Positions 1 through 11,972 of a stretch of 64,000 nucleotides of DNA are shown one piece after another (position 1 is the stretch's first letter; the number at the start of each line of letters is the position of its first letter). Position numbers and translations under genes: made by a program. Origin of the DNA: Anthonomus grandis grandis (lineage: Eukaryota; Arthropoda; Insecta; Coleoptera; Curculionidae). The notes beneath the pieces were generated by a model. That model made no database searches. It worked only from the letters and a program-made list of their open reading frames with translations, and had not been told where the DNA came from. The stretch is from NCBI RefSeq assembly GCF_022605725.1, contig NC_065550.1, positions 25,610,262 to 25,674,261 on the forward strand, in the 5' to 3' direction.

Positions 1-1319
1 TGGTTTTTTTATTATTCAATTTTTATAAATTACTAGATTGCTTTTTACATAAAGCACACATAGATACCGGAAATATTAAAGAACTTTACACGTAGGATAT
101 CTAGAGCATTTCTAATAGATTATAGTATTTATCAACTGAAATAATTAAAATACCCGAAAAATAGGTCAGGGCTTATTGAAAGTAGATCATTTAAAATGCA
201 AACGATACAATAAATAGTAATATGTACTTATTGAGTGTAAAAAACTATACGATTTAGTACAAAAATTAAAACAATTGATAATGGCAAAGCCAAAGTTTGC
301 AAAAATTCGAAAAGTCCAGCAACGTTTTAAGATGGTTGAAAATTATTAACTAAAATGTTTTCAAACATACACTTAAAGAACCTTTTATTCTTTTCTGGAT
401 CACATTACAAGTGTTCTGAATGGTCATCATTATCATATTACGACGTTAGATAAGTTTAAAGTAATTAATTTAAAAAATGGTTTCGAGTCATTCTTCGGTT
501 TTTCTCCTTGTCAAAAGTGGTTTTCGGATTAAACCTTTCTTTGTGAACATTCTATTAATTACAGAAATGAATATTTGTTTAAAAGGTATATATCGCTCCT
601 TACTTTCATCCACCATATTAAAAAAAATGTTAAAATAATTAAAAATCAATTTGATATAAAAATTAAAACCGTATCCAGTTAAGTTATGCCTAATGATATT
701 GTAAAAGAAACTTCTTCATACAATTATATATATCAACGAGGACTTACGGAACGTTGGTCTTTCTATTTAAATTTTTTTCTTGTTTTTTTTTCTTGATTGA
801 AGGTTATGAAGTTTAGAAATTTTAGTAATTTTTATCTGACATTTTTATGATAATAACAAAAGTTTTTCTGATCATAGGAGGAGATGCTACATTTTGGCTC
901 AAGGGTGAGAAAGAAATTATAGAGAAAAGAATCATACTTCAGACAGTTATGTCACTGAATCGGGTTTAATTTACTGATTTCCAAGGATATGAGAAATATT
1001 ACAGGAATATACACTTAAGATCAAGAATATTCTGTAGGTTGCTAAAATATTCTTGAGGTGTTCAATAAAAAGTGATTTTAATGAAAATGAGTGCAAAATT
1101 TGACAAAGGACAGCTGTCACAAGTAATGCTGAACATTTTAGAAACCTCTTAATAGTAGTTCAGTCATCAACAGAAAGCTGTCTTATTCAATCTCAGAGCA
1201 TCATTGAAAAGGACAGCATCAGATGCTCCTTTATGGATTCCAATTTAATGCACCATTAGAGAATTTTTAATGTTTCAGTCATAACATAGGAGAGATTACT
1301 CAGCTATTTTTCAATCTCG
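1..1319. other. AT-rich intergenic sequence, nothing recognised
   Basis: Very AT-rich sequence with stops in all frames. I see no exon with splice signals, no family motif and no clear repeat. It may include older decayed mobile DNA upstream of the LINE that becomes recognisable near 1320. Confidence 0.5.
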
Positions 1320-3505
1320 AGATCTACATTCTGGGTGACTTCAATCTTCCTAAAGGGACATGTACCGTTGCTGATCTTTGCCTTACTACTTATCCAAAAA
1401 ATTAACAACTATATCCCACCAACTGAAATTAATAAGATTATATGCACATGTCTAAAAGTTGTTCGTTGTACAATGTATTTCAGCTTAATAAAATTTCAAA
1501 TTCATACAATGTTATTCTTGACCTTGTCCTGCATTATTCGAGATTATTTGTCTTCAAAGCAGATATTGGTCAGTACTTGGTTCCCATGGATAATAACCAT
1601 GCTCCACTGCAGTTTGAAATATCATTGCGCAACTCTAACAATAATAATCTACAAGAAACTGGCTACTATTATGATTTCGAAGCAGCAGACTTCACCATTT
1701 ACAAGACTTGACTTCTGCAAGGCATTTGACTGAGTGAATGAATAAAATGACATGAAATCTTACTCAATAAACTTCTTGGTATGGTATATAGGGTTCTAAT
1801 TTGGACTGGTTGAGGAGCTATCCTCAGGAGTAACATAGAGGTCTCACCTGAGTCTTCTGCTGTTCAACTTTTTCATCAATGATATATAATTTTGCTTTGA
1901 CTATAGCCATTTTCTCCTCTTTGCTGAAAACCTTAAGTTATTTACGGGAGCTTTTAGAAAATCCAGTGGACAGTAAATCCATTGAACGTCCACACAGTTG
2001 CAAAACAGGTCAATTACACGGTACTACGTTGCTTATCATTTTAAACACATCCATAGGAATTGTTCAATGTCCAATGGCTTTTTATTAGTGTTTAACCAGT
2101 GATCTCTTATTTTGTTGAAGCTATAATATTAGGTAAGTATAATAATAGTAAATCCATAAGATATCCAGTGAATTGGAAGATACGATAAGATTGAATGCAG
2201 ATACAGTTTTCGACGAGAGATGGACCCCTAATGAATCTAGAAAATAGGAGTCCAGTAGCTTTTAATTTTTGTTCATTCAATAGTTTTTCCCTATTTTTCT
2301 CTCGGTTCTAGCATGCATAGACGCCACTAAGAGTAAAAATAAAAAATTTAAGGTAAGAGAAAAAATTTAATTATTATGTATTAGAAAATAGTACTAGATG
2401 CATAGAAACTACCTACTAATTTTCAAAAAAATGTGTACAGGGATGTCCAGTTTATTGTGGAAAATAAAGTTTTTCACTATTTCTCAATCCTTGGGCTTGA
2501 AATTTACCTAAAGCGATAGTATGTCCTATACATTTTTTAAGAAGTGATGAACCTTTAATGGATGATGGTTTCCTTGCACTTATGGATGACCTCAAGAATC
2601 TGGCACTCGAAATGCAAAGTCATCGAATTTTCAAAGGCAAAACAATCATGTAACTTTATTTATTAAATAATCATTCTATTTTACAGCGTGTGCAACGGAT
2701 AGAGATTTCACTAAATCGCTAAAGTTGCTATTTTAATCACAGTACCTCCATTAAAATACTATACTTTGCCTTTGTCAGAACCCACTTGGAGTATGTCTTC
2801 TCTGTCTGGAGCCTAAACTATACATTTTATATCAACAGACTGGAAAGAGTTTATCGTCAATTTTGCAGGTACGTTCATTACAGGTTTTACAATGATCAAA
2901 AATGTTATTATAAGACTCTCTGCCTAATACTTGATCTTGAAACCTTATGAGCCACCTTATCCCATCAACTACATATTGTTCTTATTTCACTTTTTGTCTA
3001 CCTTCTTACAGGACAAATTATGCTAAAAAATCATTTATTCCTCGAACATTAAAACCAAGCAATGAGCTACATAGCCTTGATTTCCTTTAACCTTTAAATC
3101 CTTTTCTGGCTTTCATTTATATACTAAAGGCGATTTCTGCTAAGAACAAGTATGTTGAAATAAGTTGAAGTAACATGAAACTCTTTTTTTGGGAACATTT
3201 CTGAGGACGTCACATCATACTTTAATAAGGTGTGGTAACAAGAGGGAAGTAATTGAAATATTTTTATGAGTTAAAATCCTGGTTGTTGTTAATTTAAATT
3301 TTTTTTGTTTATTTAATTATTGTTTTTTTTTATTTAATTTTTTAGTAACCTCGCTAGAAATCGCCTCAAGCTGATTGTGAATTAATGTTTGTATCCGTTT
3401 CTTTTTTGTTGTTTAATTTTGATTTTTGTTACCTGAGCTTGTATTTGGTAACTTGCATAATGTTGTATCGGCCTTGACTCGTTAATAAAGAAGCAAATAG
3501 ATATT
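1320..3505 (+). mobile_element. Decayed jockey-like LINE (endonuclease and RT remnants)
   Basis: A 5'-truncated non-LTR retrotransposon with many frameshifts. Around 1329 a GDFNLP box marks the C-terminal half of an APE-type endonuclease, followed near 1592 by a VPMD..HAPLQFEI stretch. RT traces follow: a DFCKAFD box at 1711, then LLLFNFFINDI near 1865, then FAENLKLF near 1920 where FADDLKLF is expected. The RT C-terminal part is readable at about 2770-3000 (VRTHLEYVFSVWSLNYTF). The 3' end is probably near 3490 (TTGACTCGTTAATAAAG). The same ending and a KAFDRVNH box recur at 8340-8720, so both belong to one family. Jockey-like assignment is by motif style only. Confidence 0.7.
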
Positions 3506-5099
3506 TAATTTTTAAAATTATTTTCTTATAAGGGAGGCTTAAAATGTCTGGAATAATTAAAATTATTTTTTTCACTATTTACAGGCAATAGAATACCTAA
3601 TGAAATTGAAAGAAGCCAATTTGCAGGTAGTAGAACTAAATTGCTTTATTACAATTAAACCTAATTTGCTTTATTTATTTGCAATTATTGAAATAATTGA
3701 TTTTAAAGATTTGAATAATCAAGTAATGTATTAATATTGAATTCTTTTAAAATCTTGAAAGTTTAAGTTATTTAAGTTTAATTTTTCACAATCAGCATTA
3801 ATCGCCTTATACATATAACTTCACTAAACTGTTTTGGTCAGAAGTGATTTTAAAATCAATACTCTCATTTCCAAAATTTGAAGCAAAAATTTTAACAAGC
3901 GGTAAAAACCCTTTTCAGATTTAAAATTTTTTTTCACCATTAGCGTCAATCAGCATAGTGAAAATTGCTTACAGAAATAATTGTTTTAAAAGACTTCAAC
4001 AGTCAAGTACTGCAGTAGCTCCGAACAGCAGATATTTATAAATTTTACTCTAAATACCTACATATTTAATTTCCTGTCTATAGAACTAATATTTCCTATT
4101 TCGCAAGATCATTGATATCTATATGCAATTAACTTGACAGCATATTATATGCTATATTACATACATACCTTACAGATATCTCAATAATGTGTACCAAATC
4201 CGTTCTTTTACTTGAAACGTATAATTTCAATGGCAACTAAACACTTACGCTTATTGGAAACAGTATATTTAAAACTGTTATCGTAACTTGTGAAATTGTT
4301 GTTTTTTTAAATAAAATAAATGGTTACAACCACGTGCAGTTGGCGGTTGACCGCGGGTGTTATGCGTGGTTAACCCGAGTTAAAATACCTTATTAGTGGT
4401 ATAACTAATACAAGCAACCTCCAATAATCATGAAACTCTTATGCATTTTCCCTGTGTTAGTGAAAAAAACATTGGACACGAAGGAACAATCTCATTAACT
4501 GATTTCTACAATTTAACGTAACAACGTTTATTACGCAATATGTTAAACAGAGTCAAATATTTCATTGTGTTTGCACAACCATTAAACAAGAACAACATCC
4601 GTTGAAATATTTTTAAACAATTTTGTAATAACATTAAGCAGATTAATATTGTTTTAATGCGTCAATTATGAACTTTCATTGTTTATTCTGTGTGACTCTT
4701 AGTGGCACCATCTTAGGACGTTTAATAAATTCCATTCTTCGATTGCACCTAAAGAAGAAAAAACAATAAAGTCGACCATAGTAACAATGGATACTGAAAA
4801 AGAGGTATAAGAACACCAAATTTGTATGCAAGCTTCCATTGTTTTCAATAATGCTTTGTTGATAAGGTTCACACGTCCGACATATCGAGGAAATCTGACG
4901 GCAGTATCTTAGTGAATCATAATTAGTAGAGAATGGATGAGTGGTAGGTAATTTATGACGTGTTAGAAGGAAAGTCATTTATTTTATTGCAAATATACAT
5001 TAATTTTAGTTTTTTGTTCTACTGCGAGTTTTTTCTTTCAGAAGAAAATACTAACTTTTTGCCTTTTCTGTATGGTTTTTTTCGTTAAAAAATTATGTT
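3506..5099. other. Intergenic, no gene recognised
   Basis: AT-rich. The only compositional outlier is 4325-4380, a GC-richer patch with CACGTG and CCGCGG that could be regulatory, followed at about 4430 by a short open stretch that stops after some 20 codons. I cannot support a gene. The open frame on the minus strand at 4676-4978 matches nothing I know. Confidence 0.4.
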
Positions 5100-6000
5100 C
5101 TTAGATTAGATAGTATTTAGGGTAAAAAAAATTAAATTTGATATTGTTCATTTGATTTTGTAGAAAACTCATTATTGCTATGACAGGCAAATTTGTAAAG
5201 AGGTAAATTAAATGAACGTCGTTCAGTCTCAAGTTGGGCTCTTGCCCCAGAAGAAAGTCTATTTTATACATAAGTGTGTCATTTTCAATCCGTTTATGAG
5301 CGGCCTTGCATCTGTTTAGACTTAATTGATAGAACCTGGACTTTAGAACTTGAGTATGAGCCATCTAAGCAGCGTTTAACTTTGGACCGGTATGAAATTC
5401 TTGGTCAATATCAAAAAATCTATTTATGCTAGCTGTATTATCGAGTTAATTTTTCTCGGGCAGGCTCTCTGAAACATCCAGATACGTGGTATTGTTGTAT
5501 TGTCTACGGGCTTTACTTAAAGCTTTGCGAAACTCCGTGCACCCCCGCATAATATGCAAGACGCTTTATTTATACAGTCTTTTGCCATATAACCCTGCTC
5601 ACCTAATTTAAACATTGCCCTTTTCTATCCGGACCTTGGCAAGCTTCTGCCTGATGTAAAGAGCTCCAACATTTCTTATACCTGCGTATAACTTATCTTT
5701 CTACGGCCTTACATGCGGTCATTCCAATTCTTATTTTTGGGATCGATGTTATTCTTTGGCAGAAATCTTTTGTCAGATATATTGTAGCATTTAATAGGTC
5801 TCCGTTGGCATTTGGACGAATATTTCTAACTTTTAGCTCCTCGTCTTTTATGTTATCTCTGAGGTGTATTTTTAATGACTCCTTTATGTGTGTAGGTTTT
5901 TCCATATTCCCAATGCCCGTACTTCGGTGTTTGTATCCTGCAGATTGCTTTGTATCATTTGCTGAATTTGGAGAGCAACTTCTTTATTTTTTGTCCATAA
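5100..6000 (-). mobile_element. R1-like LINE fragment: ORF1 zinc-knuckle region and start of endonuclease
   Basis: Read on the minus strand from about 6000 downward. A gag-like ORF1 is seen at 5905-5693 (ELKVRNIRPNANGDLL, then IRIGMTACKAVER, the place where R1-type ORF1 proteins have a WxxCxV step before the zinc knuckles). The knuckles at about 5640-5500 are badly decayed but end in the usual tail (RGCTEFRKALSKARRQY). ORF2 begins near 5350 with LSLNRCKAAH and LGQEPNLRL, the classic N terminus of an R1/jockey-type endonuclease. It stops near 5100, so the rest of ORF2 is missing. R1-like is an inference from motif style. Confidence 0.65.
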
Positions 6001-6004
6001 AGAC

Positions 6005-6840
6005 CATTCTATCCAACGTATAATCTGAGGGTCTTCTTCTGCTTCTTTTATGTAAGCGCGATCTCCACTCAAGCATCCTCTCTTGCGCTATGTTACCATA
6101 AGTTTCTTGGCACTTGCTGAGATTCGTGTTAAGATTTCAGCTCTATAGGTCATGACTGGTAACACGGATTGATCAAACACCTTTTTCTTTCTACATTGTC
6201 GCTTTTAAAGACCTTCACAGATTTTCATAGACTGCCCTAAATAGTTTAATTCTTCTTGTCATTTTGCACGTTTGGTTGTCTCTTGAAATTTGCATTTTAT
6301 GACTAAGATAATACTGGTTTACGAGAGCTATTTCCCCATCACTAATAAAAATTTGCTCACTGAAAACTTGACACATATTTTGTTTTTAAGATATTTCTTT
6401 TTAGACCTACGTCAGAATATGTCTTTTTTAGTTCTTGTAGCATATTTTTAATCTTATCGGATAGCAAAACTCATCCGGAAAACGTAGATTTTTTTAGGTT
6501 TCGACCATTCACCTTTAGACCCTTGTTTTCTCAATTGGGATTTCTAAAAGTATACTCCAGGACTGTTCTTAAGAGTTTGGGCGACATTATGTCTCCCTGT
6601 ATCTGATACACCTATGTCGATTTAAATATATTTAGTATTCTTATGAAGTTTTACTATTATTGTAATATTTTTGTAGATATTGCAAATGAGCTTTGAGTTT
6701 GTAATCAACTCGACATTCCTGTAATGCACTGAAGACCACATTCAGCCCTACCATATTAAAGGCCTTTTAAAAGTCTACAAAAGCAAGGATCTATTGTATT
6801 CGATGCTTTTTTTAATCACCCTTTTTATACTTTGCAGATG
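6005..6840 (-). mobile_element. RTE-like LINE fragment (RT core to C terminus)
   Basis: Minus-strand remnant with stops and frameshifts. Near 6775 the translation has a FVDF.KAFN box of the RT palm. Near 6160 it has SVLPVMTYRAEILTR, the usual step before the RTE C-terminal domain (YGAETW type). Near 6060 SGDRAYIKEAEEDPQIIRWI replaces the normal RDRIRNEEIRR..DVI motif. It abuts the R1-like fragment at about 6000 in the same orientation, so one element probably inserted next to or into the other. Confidence 0.6.
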
Positions 6841-7379
6841 GTTATGTATTCCAAATTTAGGAAGGAAGCTCACCTGCTCTGGAGGTTAATAGAAATCCAG
6901 TTTTTTCTTAAATATCCCCCAGGCAACCACAGAATGACGTGTGGCATTAAGAAAGACGTCAAAATATTTAATGACGTAGTCAGCAAAATGCCCTTTTTGT
7001 GACGATAAACTAGCGTCATTTGAATGACAGTAATTTGAGTGACAATAGATTAGTGGTATCAAATGAGTTTTATTATGAAATGAGTGCATCATTTGATAAT
7101 AAACCTTATGGATCAAAGGCGTAAGGGTGAAAATAAATGCGAGTAGGAATACAAGAGGATATATTGTGAAATAAGAGGCAAAGTAGGTCGACTAAAAGCA
7201 GAGTGGTATACTAAGGTAAGGTAAAGGGTTTGAAAACAGACAGAATACGACTTGTTAATTTACATAAAAACTAAAAGTAAAGTTGGCGGCAATAATCAAC
7301 TGGCTTCAACTCACTATCTAGAAGACAACCTAGTGGTGAAAACAAAATAAGAGAGAATAAGGTGAAAAACTTTATAGAT
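6841..7379. other. Unassigned spacer between two LINE remnants
   Basis: No gene or family motif recognised. It includes a small inverted pattern around 7010-7100 (ATCATTTGAATGACAG-like repeats) but nothing I can classify. Confidence 0.35.
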
Positions 7380-8335
7380 GCAAAGAATATATTAAGGACC
7401 AATTACTAGAGAAGATGTAGAACGAGCGATACTATTAAGCGGTGAAAGAATGACAGCCCTTATAAAACTTTTTAACTCCATTTACTGGAGATTGGAATAA
7501 TATCGATGGATTGGCTTAAATCATCATTTGTTATGATCCCGAAGAAGAATATAGCAACCAAATGTAACAGTTAGTCTAATGAGTCACGTCTTAAAGATAT
7601 TTTTGAGAGTGATATATGATGGCAGAGTATATAATAAGGGAGCAAGGCCGGAAAATTAGAGAGGCATTCTTTGCTGTTCATGTGCTGATCCAAAGCTGTC
7701 GTGATGTTAATCATAGTGTGTTCCTGCTACAAATTCTAAAAACCATAGGGATAGATGGCAAAGATATTTGTATAATTATCAATTTGTACTGGCACCAAAT
7801 AGATGAATTCTGTTACCCTTGATTTTCAACCTCTATTTAGAGCAAATATTCAACAATGCCCATGATACAGTTATTTTCACTAATAAGGAAAAAAATACCA
7901 GCAAAACAAAATAAATGATTATTAGAAAAGAAGCTGATGTTGGGGGTGATTGTGTCACGGTCACTCCGGAAAGAGCTCATAGGTTAGTGTATCTAGGCAG
8001 CAACAACAATGATCAGTCGTATTCAATCATGAAGATCAAAACGAAAATAGAAAAAGCTCGAGCCACCTTTGTGAAAATGAAAAGAGTTTAAACAAGTAAC
8101 GACTTAACGCTGAAGTTGCAAATGAAGATAGTACGCATGGACACTCACCGAGATAATGCTCAAAGATTTACAATCATTCGAGATGTAGGTGTACTGGCGA
8201 TTACTTAAAATCAGTTGGGTAGGCAGAATGAGTAACAACATAACTCTCAATCGCATGGCCAAAGATTTAGACGTAGTTAAAAATATAAAACGATACAAAT
8301 TAAAATATTTCGGTCATATCATAAGACACTCATAC
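7380..8335 (+). mobile_element. RTE-like LINE remnant
   Basis: Plus-strand RT-derived sequence broken by several frameshifts and an internal deletion. Recognisable blocks in order are: SHVLKIFLRVIYD (RT fingers) near 7580; VLIQSCRDVN then IGIDGKDI and INLYWHQ at 7680-7800, where an FIDFEKAFD box should lie but has been lost; FNLYLEQIFN near 7828; an LMIIRKEAD-like stretch then YLGSNNNDQSYSIMKIKTKI near 8000; and KFRSYHK-type C-terminal sequence near 8310. The order matches RTE-type elements annotated in insect genomes. It cannot encode a protein. Confidence 0.7.
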
Positions 8336-8339
8336 TAAA

Positions 8340-8720
8340 GTTGGAGGTTCGTTCAATAAACTTTTATCCAAGGCATTTGATCGAGTGAACCATTAAATCT
8401 TGCTCAATAAACTTAGGAATATCGGGTTTACTGTTTAAAAGTGAATACTGATAAAATCCAAATATAAAACTATTAGGTTTTCCAGAACAAGACTCAACTG
8501 ATTATATTTATTATGTCTACGGTAATCTGCTTGGGTGTTGGGTACAGTTCAACGTAAATTTTTCAGGTTCATCCACTATAGATTTTTTTAATGATTAACA
8601 ATTTTATTATAAAAACTCTAAATCATTTATATTACTTATTATAGGTAAGTTATATTTATAATTGTTTATTAGGCTTGACTTGTTAATAATAAATATTTTC
8701 CATAAAATTATTCTTTGTCT
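8340..8720 (+). mobile_element. Short jockey-like LINE remnant, same family as 1320-3505
   Basis: Begins abruptly with a KAFDRVNH box (about 8367) and INLGISGL, then jumps by internal deletion to a 3' end (TTGACTTGTTAATAATAAA near 8677) that matches the family ending near 3475-3490. Only a few hundred bases remain. Confidence 0.6.
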
Positions 8721-9565
8721 AAAATAATATTAAAAATTACCACGTTATTTTTACAAGAACAAAATACAATTTCTTTTCTTTGCTCTTAGCAGTGAATTAT
8801 TAACAAATATTCAACTGGCTTTTAATTAATAATTAGTTATTCTGCAAACGGTAAGGCAAGCCAGTTTACACTTAATTTAATTGATTAGATATAAATAAAT
8901 ACCGAGAAAAATTATAAGACTCGATTTCAAGAACAAGTACTCAATTAACAGAATCAGTAAATCGTTATTTTTTAAGGACGGAGATTTATAATTATAATTA
9001 ATTCTAAGATTACTATATTAAGGTCATCCTTACTGTTTATTTTTAGTGTCCTGAAGATGATTTTATAAACGTCGAAACGTTGTCACATGAATAAAGAGAC
9101 TCCAATCCAACTTAATTATTATATTAAATCATTTATTGATATAATATTTCTCTATTACATATTATTTATTAATCAGAATCGGAAATTATGTATATTAAGG
9201 AAATGAAAAGCATTCTTGTCATAAAATTTGAAACTGTAAAACAAGTGTTATTTTTATTGCCAATTAATGGAGTAATAAAAGTGAAAGGTTTATGGAAATA
9301 ACTCGGTTTACTTGTTATATGCTCGAGTTAACCAGGTAATTAAGTATATTTTAAAATGGTCCAGAAGGACAAAAGTTTTACGGCTACTGGTCTAAAAGTT
9401 CCCAATGGTTTCAGTAAGACTTTCAAATAAGACCATAAAACCATCCCTGTGTCTTAAGGTCTTTTAGGGCATGAATTATATAAAACCCACCCTGTACCTA
9501 CCATAGCATTTAAAAATATTAAGTAAAAATAAATAAGTAAAGTCTCTATTTTAGAGGCGAAATTT
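8721..9565. other. Intergenic; possible Penelope-like 3' motif near 9050
   Basis: Mostly featureless AT-rich sequence. At 9050-9090 the string CCTGAAGATGATTTTATAAACGTCGAAACG (quoted in parts: CCTGAAGATGA, then CGTCGAAACGTTG) followed by AATAAAG resembles a phrase common near the 3' ends of Penelope-like elements. There is no GIY-YIG or RT sequence beside it, so this is only a weak suggestion. Confidence 0.3.
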
Positions 9566-9850
9566 CTAAATTAAATCCTCTATAAAATTTAAATAACTAA
9601 GGCATTGATAGGATATCGAAAATCCTTCTAATTTTTTCATCGTTTGTAAAAGTGTGTTTCTGGTCCCTGTGTGTATTTTTTCAGATTTATAATATTTTCT
9701 TACCGTTGCTAATCCATGTAGTAATAGGGCGGTAAATAAGCTCATGATAAAATAACCTGCTGAGAGAAGCACCGCAGCTGCAGGAAGTACATTTGAGGAC
9801 TCCAATATGATCCATATTAGCTCAAATGCGAAGGCGATTAGATAAGCTAT
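9566..9850 (-). CDS. Lone terminal exon of a multi-span membrane protein
   Basis: A 285-bp open exon on the minus strand. It is preceded by a good acceptor (TTCTTTTTCAG, AG at 9851-9852), begins in phase 0 and ends with TAG at 9566-9568, giving 94 residues. It has two hydrophobic segments: residues 1-14 (IAYLIAFAFELIWI) and about 22-45 (VLPAAAVLLSAGYFIMSLFT), then a basic, hydrophilic tail. The layout resembles the last exon of small four-span insect membrane proteins, but I do not recognise the family. The only nearby upstream donor candidate (about 9914) is in an incompatible phase and would introduce a stop, so upstream exons are unknown. They may lie beyond the Tc1-like element at 10073, or the exon may be an orphan. 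Confidence 0.4.
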   Translation of the reverse strand: MAYLIAFAFELIWIILESSNVLPAAAVLLSAGYFIMSLFTALLLHGLATVRKYYKSEKIHTGTRNTLLQTMKKLEGFSISYQCLSYLNFIEDLI

Positions 9851-10072
9851 CTGAAAAAGAATAATACAATAAGACTTTTAAATATGACAATTTAATGAAA
9901 ATAGTGGATTTACCTATATATAAGATGTTAGCAAAAAGCCATTCAGTCATACATTTATTTTTTTTATTCACATTAGACATTACTAAATCCAATTAATAAA
10001 GGTCGGATATCATATCAGTTTGCCCCTCAACACTTATAGAACTAAAAAATAAATCCAGATCCATACTATCTA

Positions 10073-10489
10073 CAAAGTGTTCCGTTGATCATGTTACAAA
10101 CTTCTAGGGCAGATAGAAAACGTCAAAAGAAAAACAAAAGTTCATATAAACATGGGTCCGGAAAAGCTTCCTCATGGAGCTAAAGCTCTTTGAAAATAAC
10201 CTTTAAAAACTAGTTTTTTTTAATAGCTCCGGAACTACTTTAGCTACCTCAACCAATTTTGGGAGGTAAATTATTGTTAGTACGTTTATTCTTTTGAACC
10301 TACTAAATAAAAAAAATATTTACCAGAGGCTTCAGAATCAGGGGGGTATTTCGTAAATTCAGGCCCATTTCTTTAAGACTTTAATTTCTGCCCGTTTGGG
10401 CATTAGATTATGATGTTCCTATGCTTTTTACATAAAAAAGATGCTCTTAGTAAAAGTCGGTAAATATCACCGTTTTTGTGGAAATTGAC
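10073..10489 (+). repeat. Left terminal inverted repeat of the Tc1-like element
   Basis: Starts just after the TA target site and ends near the inner motif ACCGTTTTTGTGGAAATTGAC. It pairs with 11973-12413 over essentially its full length. Confidence 0.88.
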
Positions 10490-10634
10490 TAAAGCCAAAC
10501 TAAGATACAGCACCTGAATTAATTATTTTAATAATAATAATAATGCTAATTCATTGCCACTGTCATTATTTTTAAAATTTGTCACTGTCAGTATTTTTTA
10601 CATGATATTATTCCCTTTTTGTTACGGTTAAGTA

Positions 10635-11633
10635 ATGGAAGATTACACTTTTGCTGAATTCGCCGATATCCTTTTAATTTATGGGGAAGTTCGATGTAAT
10701 GGTAGAGCTGCTTCTCGACTATATGAAGAGCGGTTTCCCGAAAGGCGAATCCCAGCTCATACACTTTTTGAAAGGGTCAATCAACGGTTCAGGGAAACTG
10801 GCTCCGTTAAAATAAAACGCCAAGATAACGGCGCGCAAAGGAACATCCGAATCCCGGATTTCGAGGAAGAAGTGCTTCAGCGATTTGAAGATAACCCATC
10901 AGTAAGTACTCGAGCAGTAGCTGATGCGATGCATGTAAATCATGTTAGGGTATGGAACGTTGTTAATGAACAGCTTCTTCGGCCCTACCACCTGCAAAAG
11001 GTGCAATCATTAGGACCCAATGATTTTATGCCCCGCGTGAATTTTTGCCAGTGGTTTCTTGACCGGTGTACAGAAGAACCTCAATTTTTACTGACGAGGC
11101 TTTATTTACAAAAGAAGGCATTTTTAATTCTAAGAATAATCATGTGTGGAGTGAGGAAAACCCTTATGGTGTTCATTTTAGGAGCTATCAACATAAGTTT
11201 TCGGTCAATATGTGGGCCGGCATTGTTAGAGAACGCTTAATTGGTCCAATTATGTTGCCTCCTCGTTTAACGGCAAATATTTATTTAATTTTTTTAAGAA
11301 ATGTACTGCCAGAACTATTAGATGATCTGCCCCTAAATATATGACAGAACTTATGGCTACAACACGATGGAGCGCCAGCTCATTTTTCACTTATTGGCCG
11401 CGAGTTTATAAATGAAAATTTTGGAAGGCGCTAGATTGGCCGCGGAGGCCCTGTCACCTGGCCAGCGCGCTCACCAGATTTAACACCCTTAGATTTTTTT
11501 CTTTGGGGGGCATATGAAAAGTCTCGTATATGAAACTCGGGTCGAGTCAGAAGAAGACCTGGTGGCCAGAATTTCCGCAGCTGCTGAAGTAATCCAAACC
11601 ACGCCTGATATTTTTAACCACTTCAACCTTTAA
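10635..11633 (+). pseudogene. Transposase of the Tc1-like element (broken)
   Basis: Starts at ATG 10635 (MEDYTFAEFADILLIYGEV). Residues 1-60 are a helix-turn-helix domain of the insect DUF4817 type (YEERFPERRIPAHTLFERV). A second HTH follows at about 75-130 (FEDNPSVSTRAVADAM; LLRPYHLQKVQ). The DDE catalytic domain is readable across frames: IFTDEALF near 11090 (first D), WLQHDGAPAHF near 11355 (second D) and WPARSPDLTPLDFFLWG near 11460 (third D, 36 residues after the second). Lesions: a frameshift near 11075 in a T run, TGA at 11342-11344, TAG near 11431 and a frameshift in the G run near 11507. The frame resumes and ends at TAA 11631-11633. The copy is inactive but not very old. The role of the intact family is cut-and-paste transposition in the nucleus. 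Confidence 0.85.
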
Positions 11634-11972
11634 TATGGTGCGTAGATACAATAAATGTATCGATCGTGGCGGCCGGCATTTTGAGCAATTAATATTTTAA
11701 CTTTATTTTTGCAATACCAATCTTTAATAAAATTTGTTTACGTTTCTAAAATTGTTAATTTGTTGGTTTTTTATTACACTTAAAATCATTTAAACATTTT
11801 ATGCCTCAAGGTAATTAAAGTGACAGTTTATTAATTTGAGAACCTATTTAATAAAGTGGCTACCTTAACTTTTTTTAAACATTTATTTTTTATTTACGCC
11901 AGATTTTTTTTTTAATTGTTTATTAATAATAATAATAGGTAATTCATTTTTCTATCTCATAACTTGCTTTTC

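Noticed and set aside
4418..4500. Short open stretch starting MKLLCIFPVL, signal-peptide-like
   Set aside because: It stops after about 20 codons with no convincing donor; chance is likely.
9900..9960. Possible exon ending at a GTAAAT donor near 9914 (MTEWLFANILYI)
   Set aside because: Its phase does not fit the downstream exon at 9566-9850 without a stop codon.
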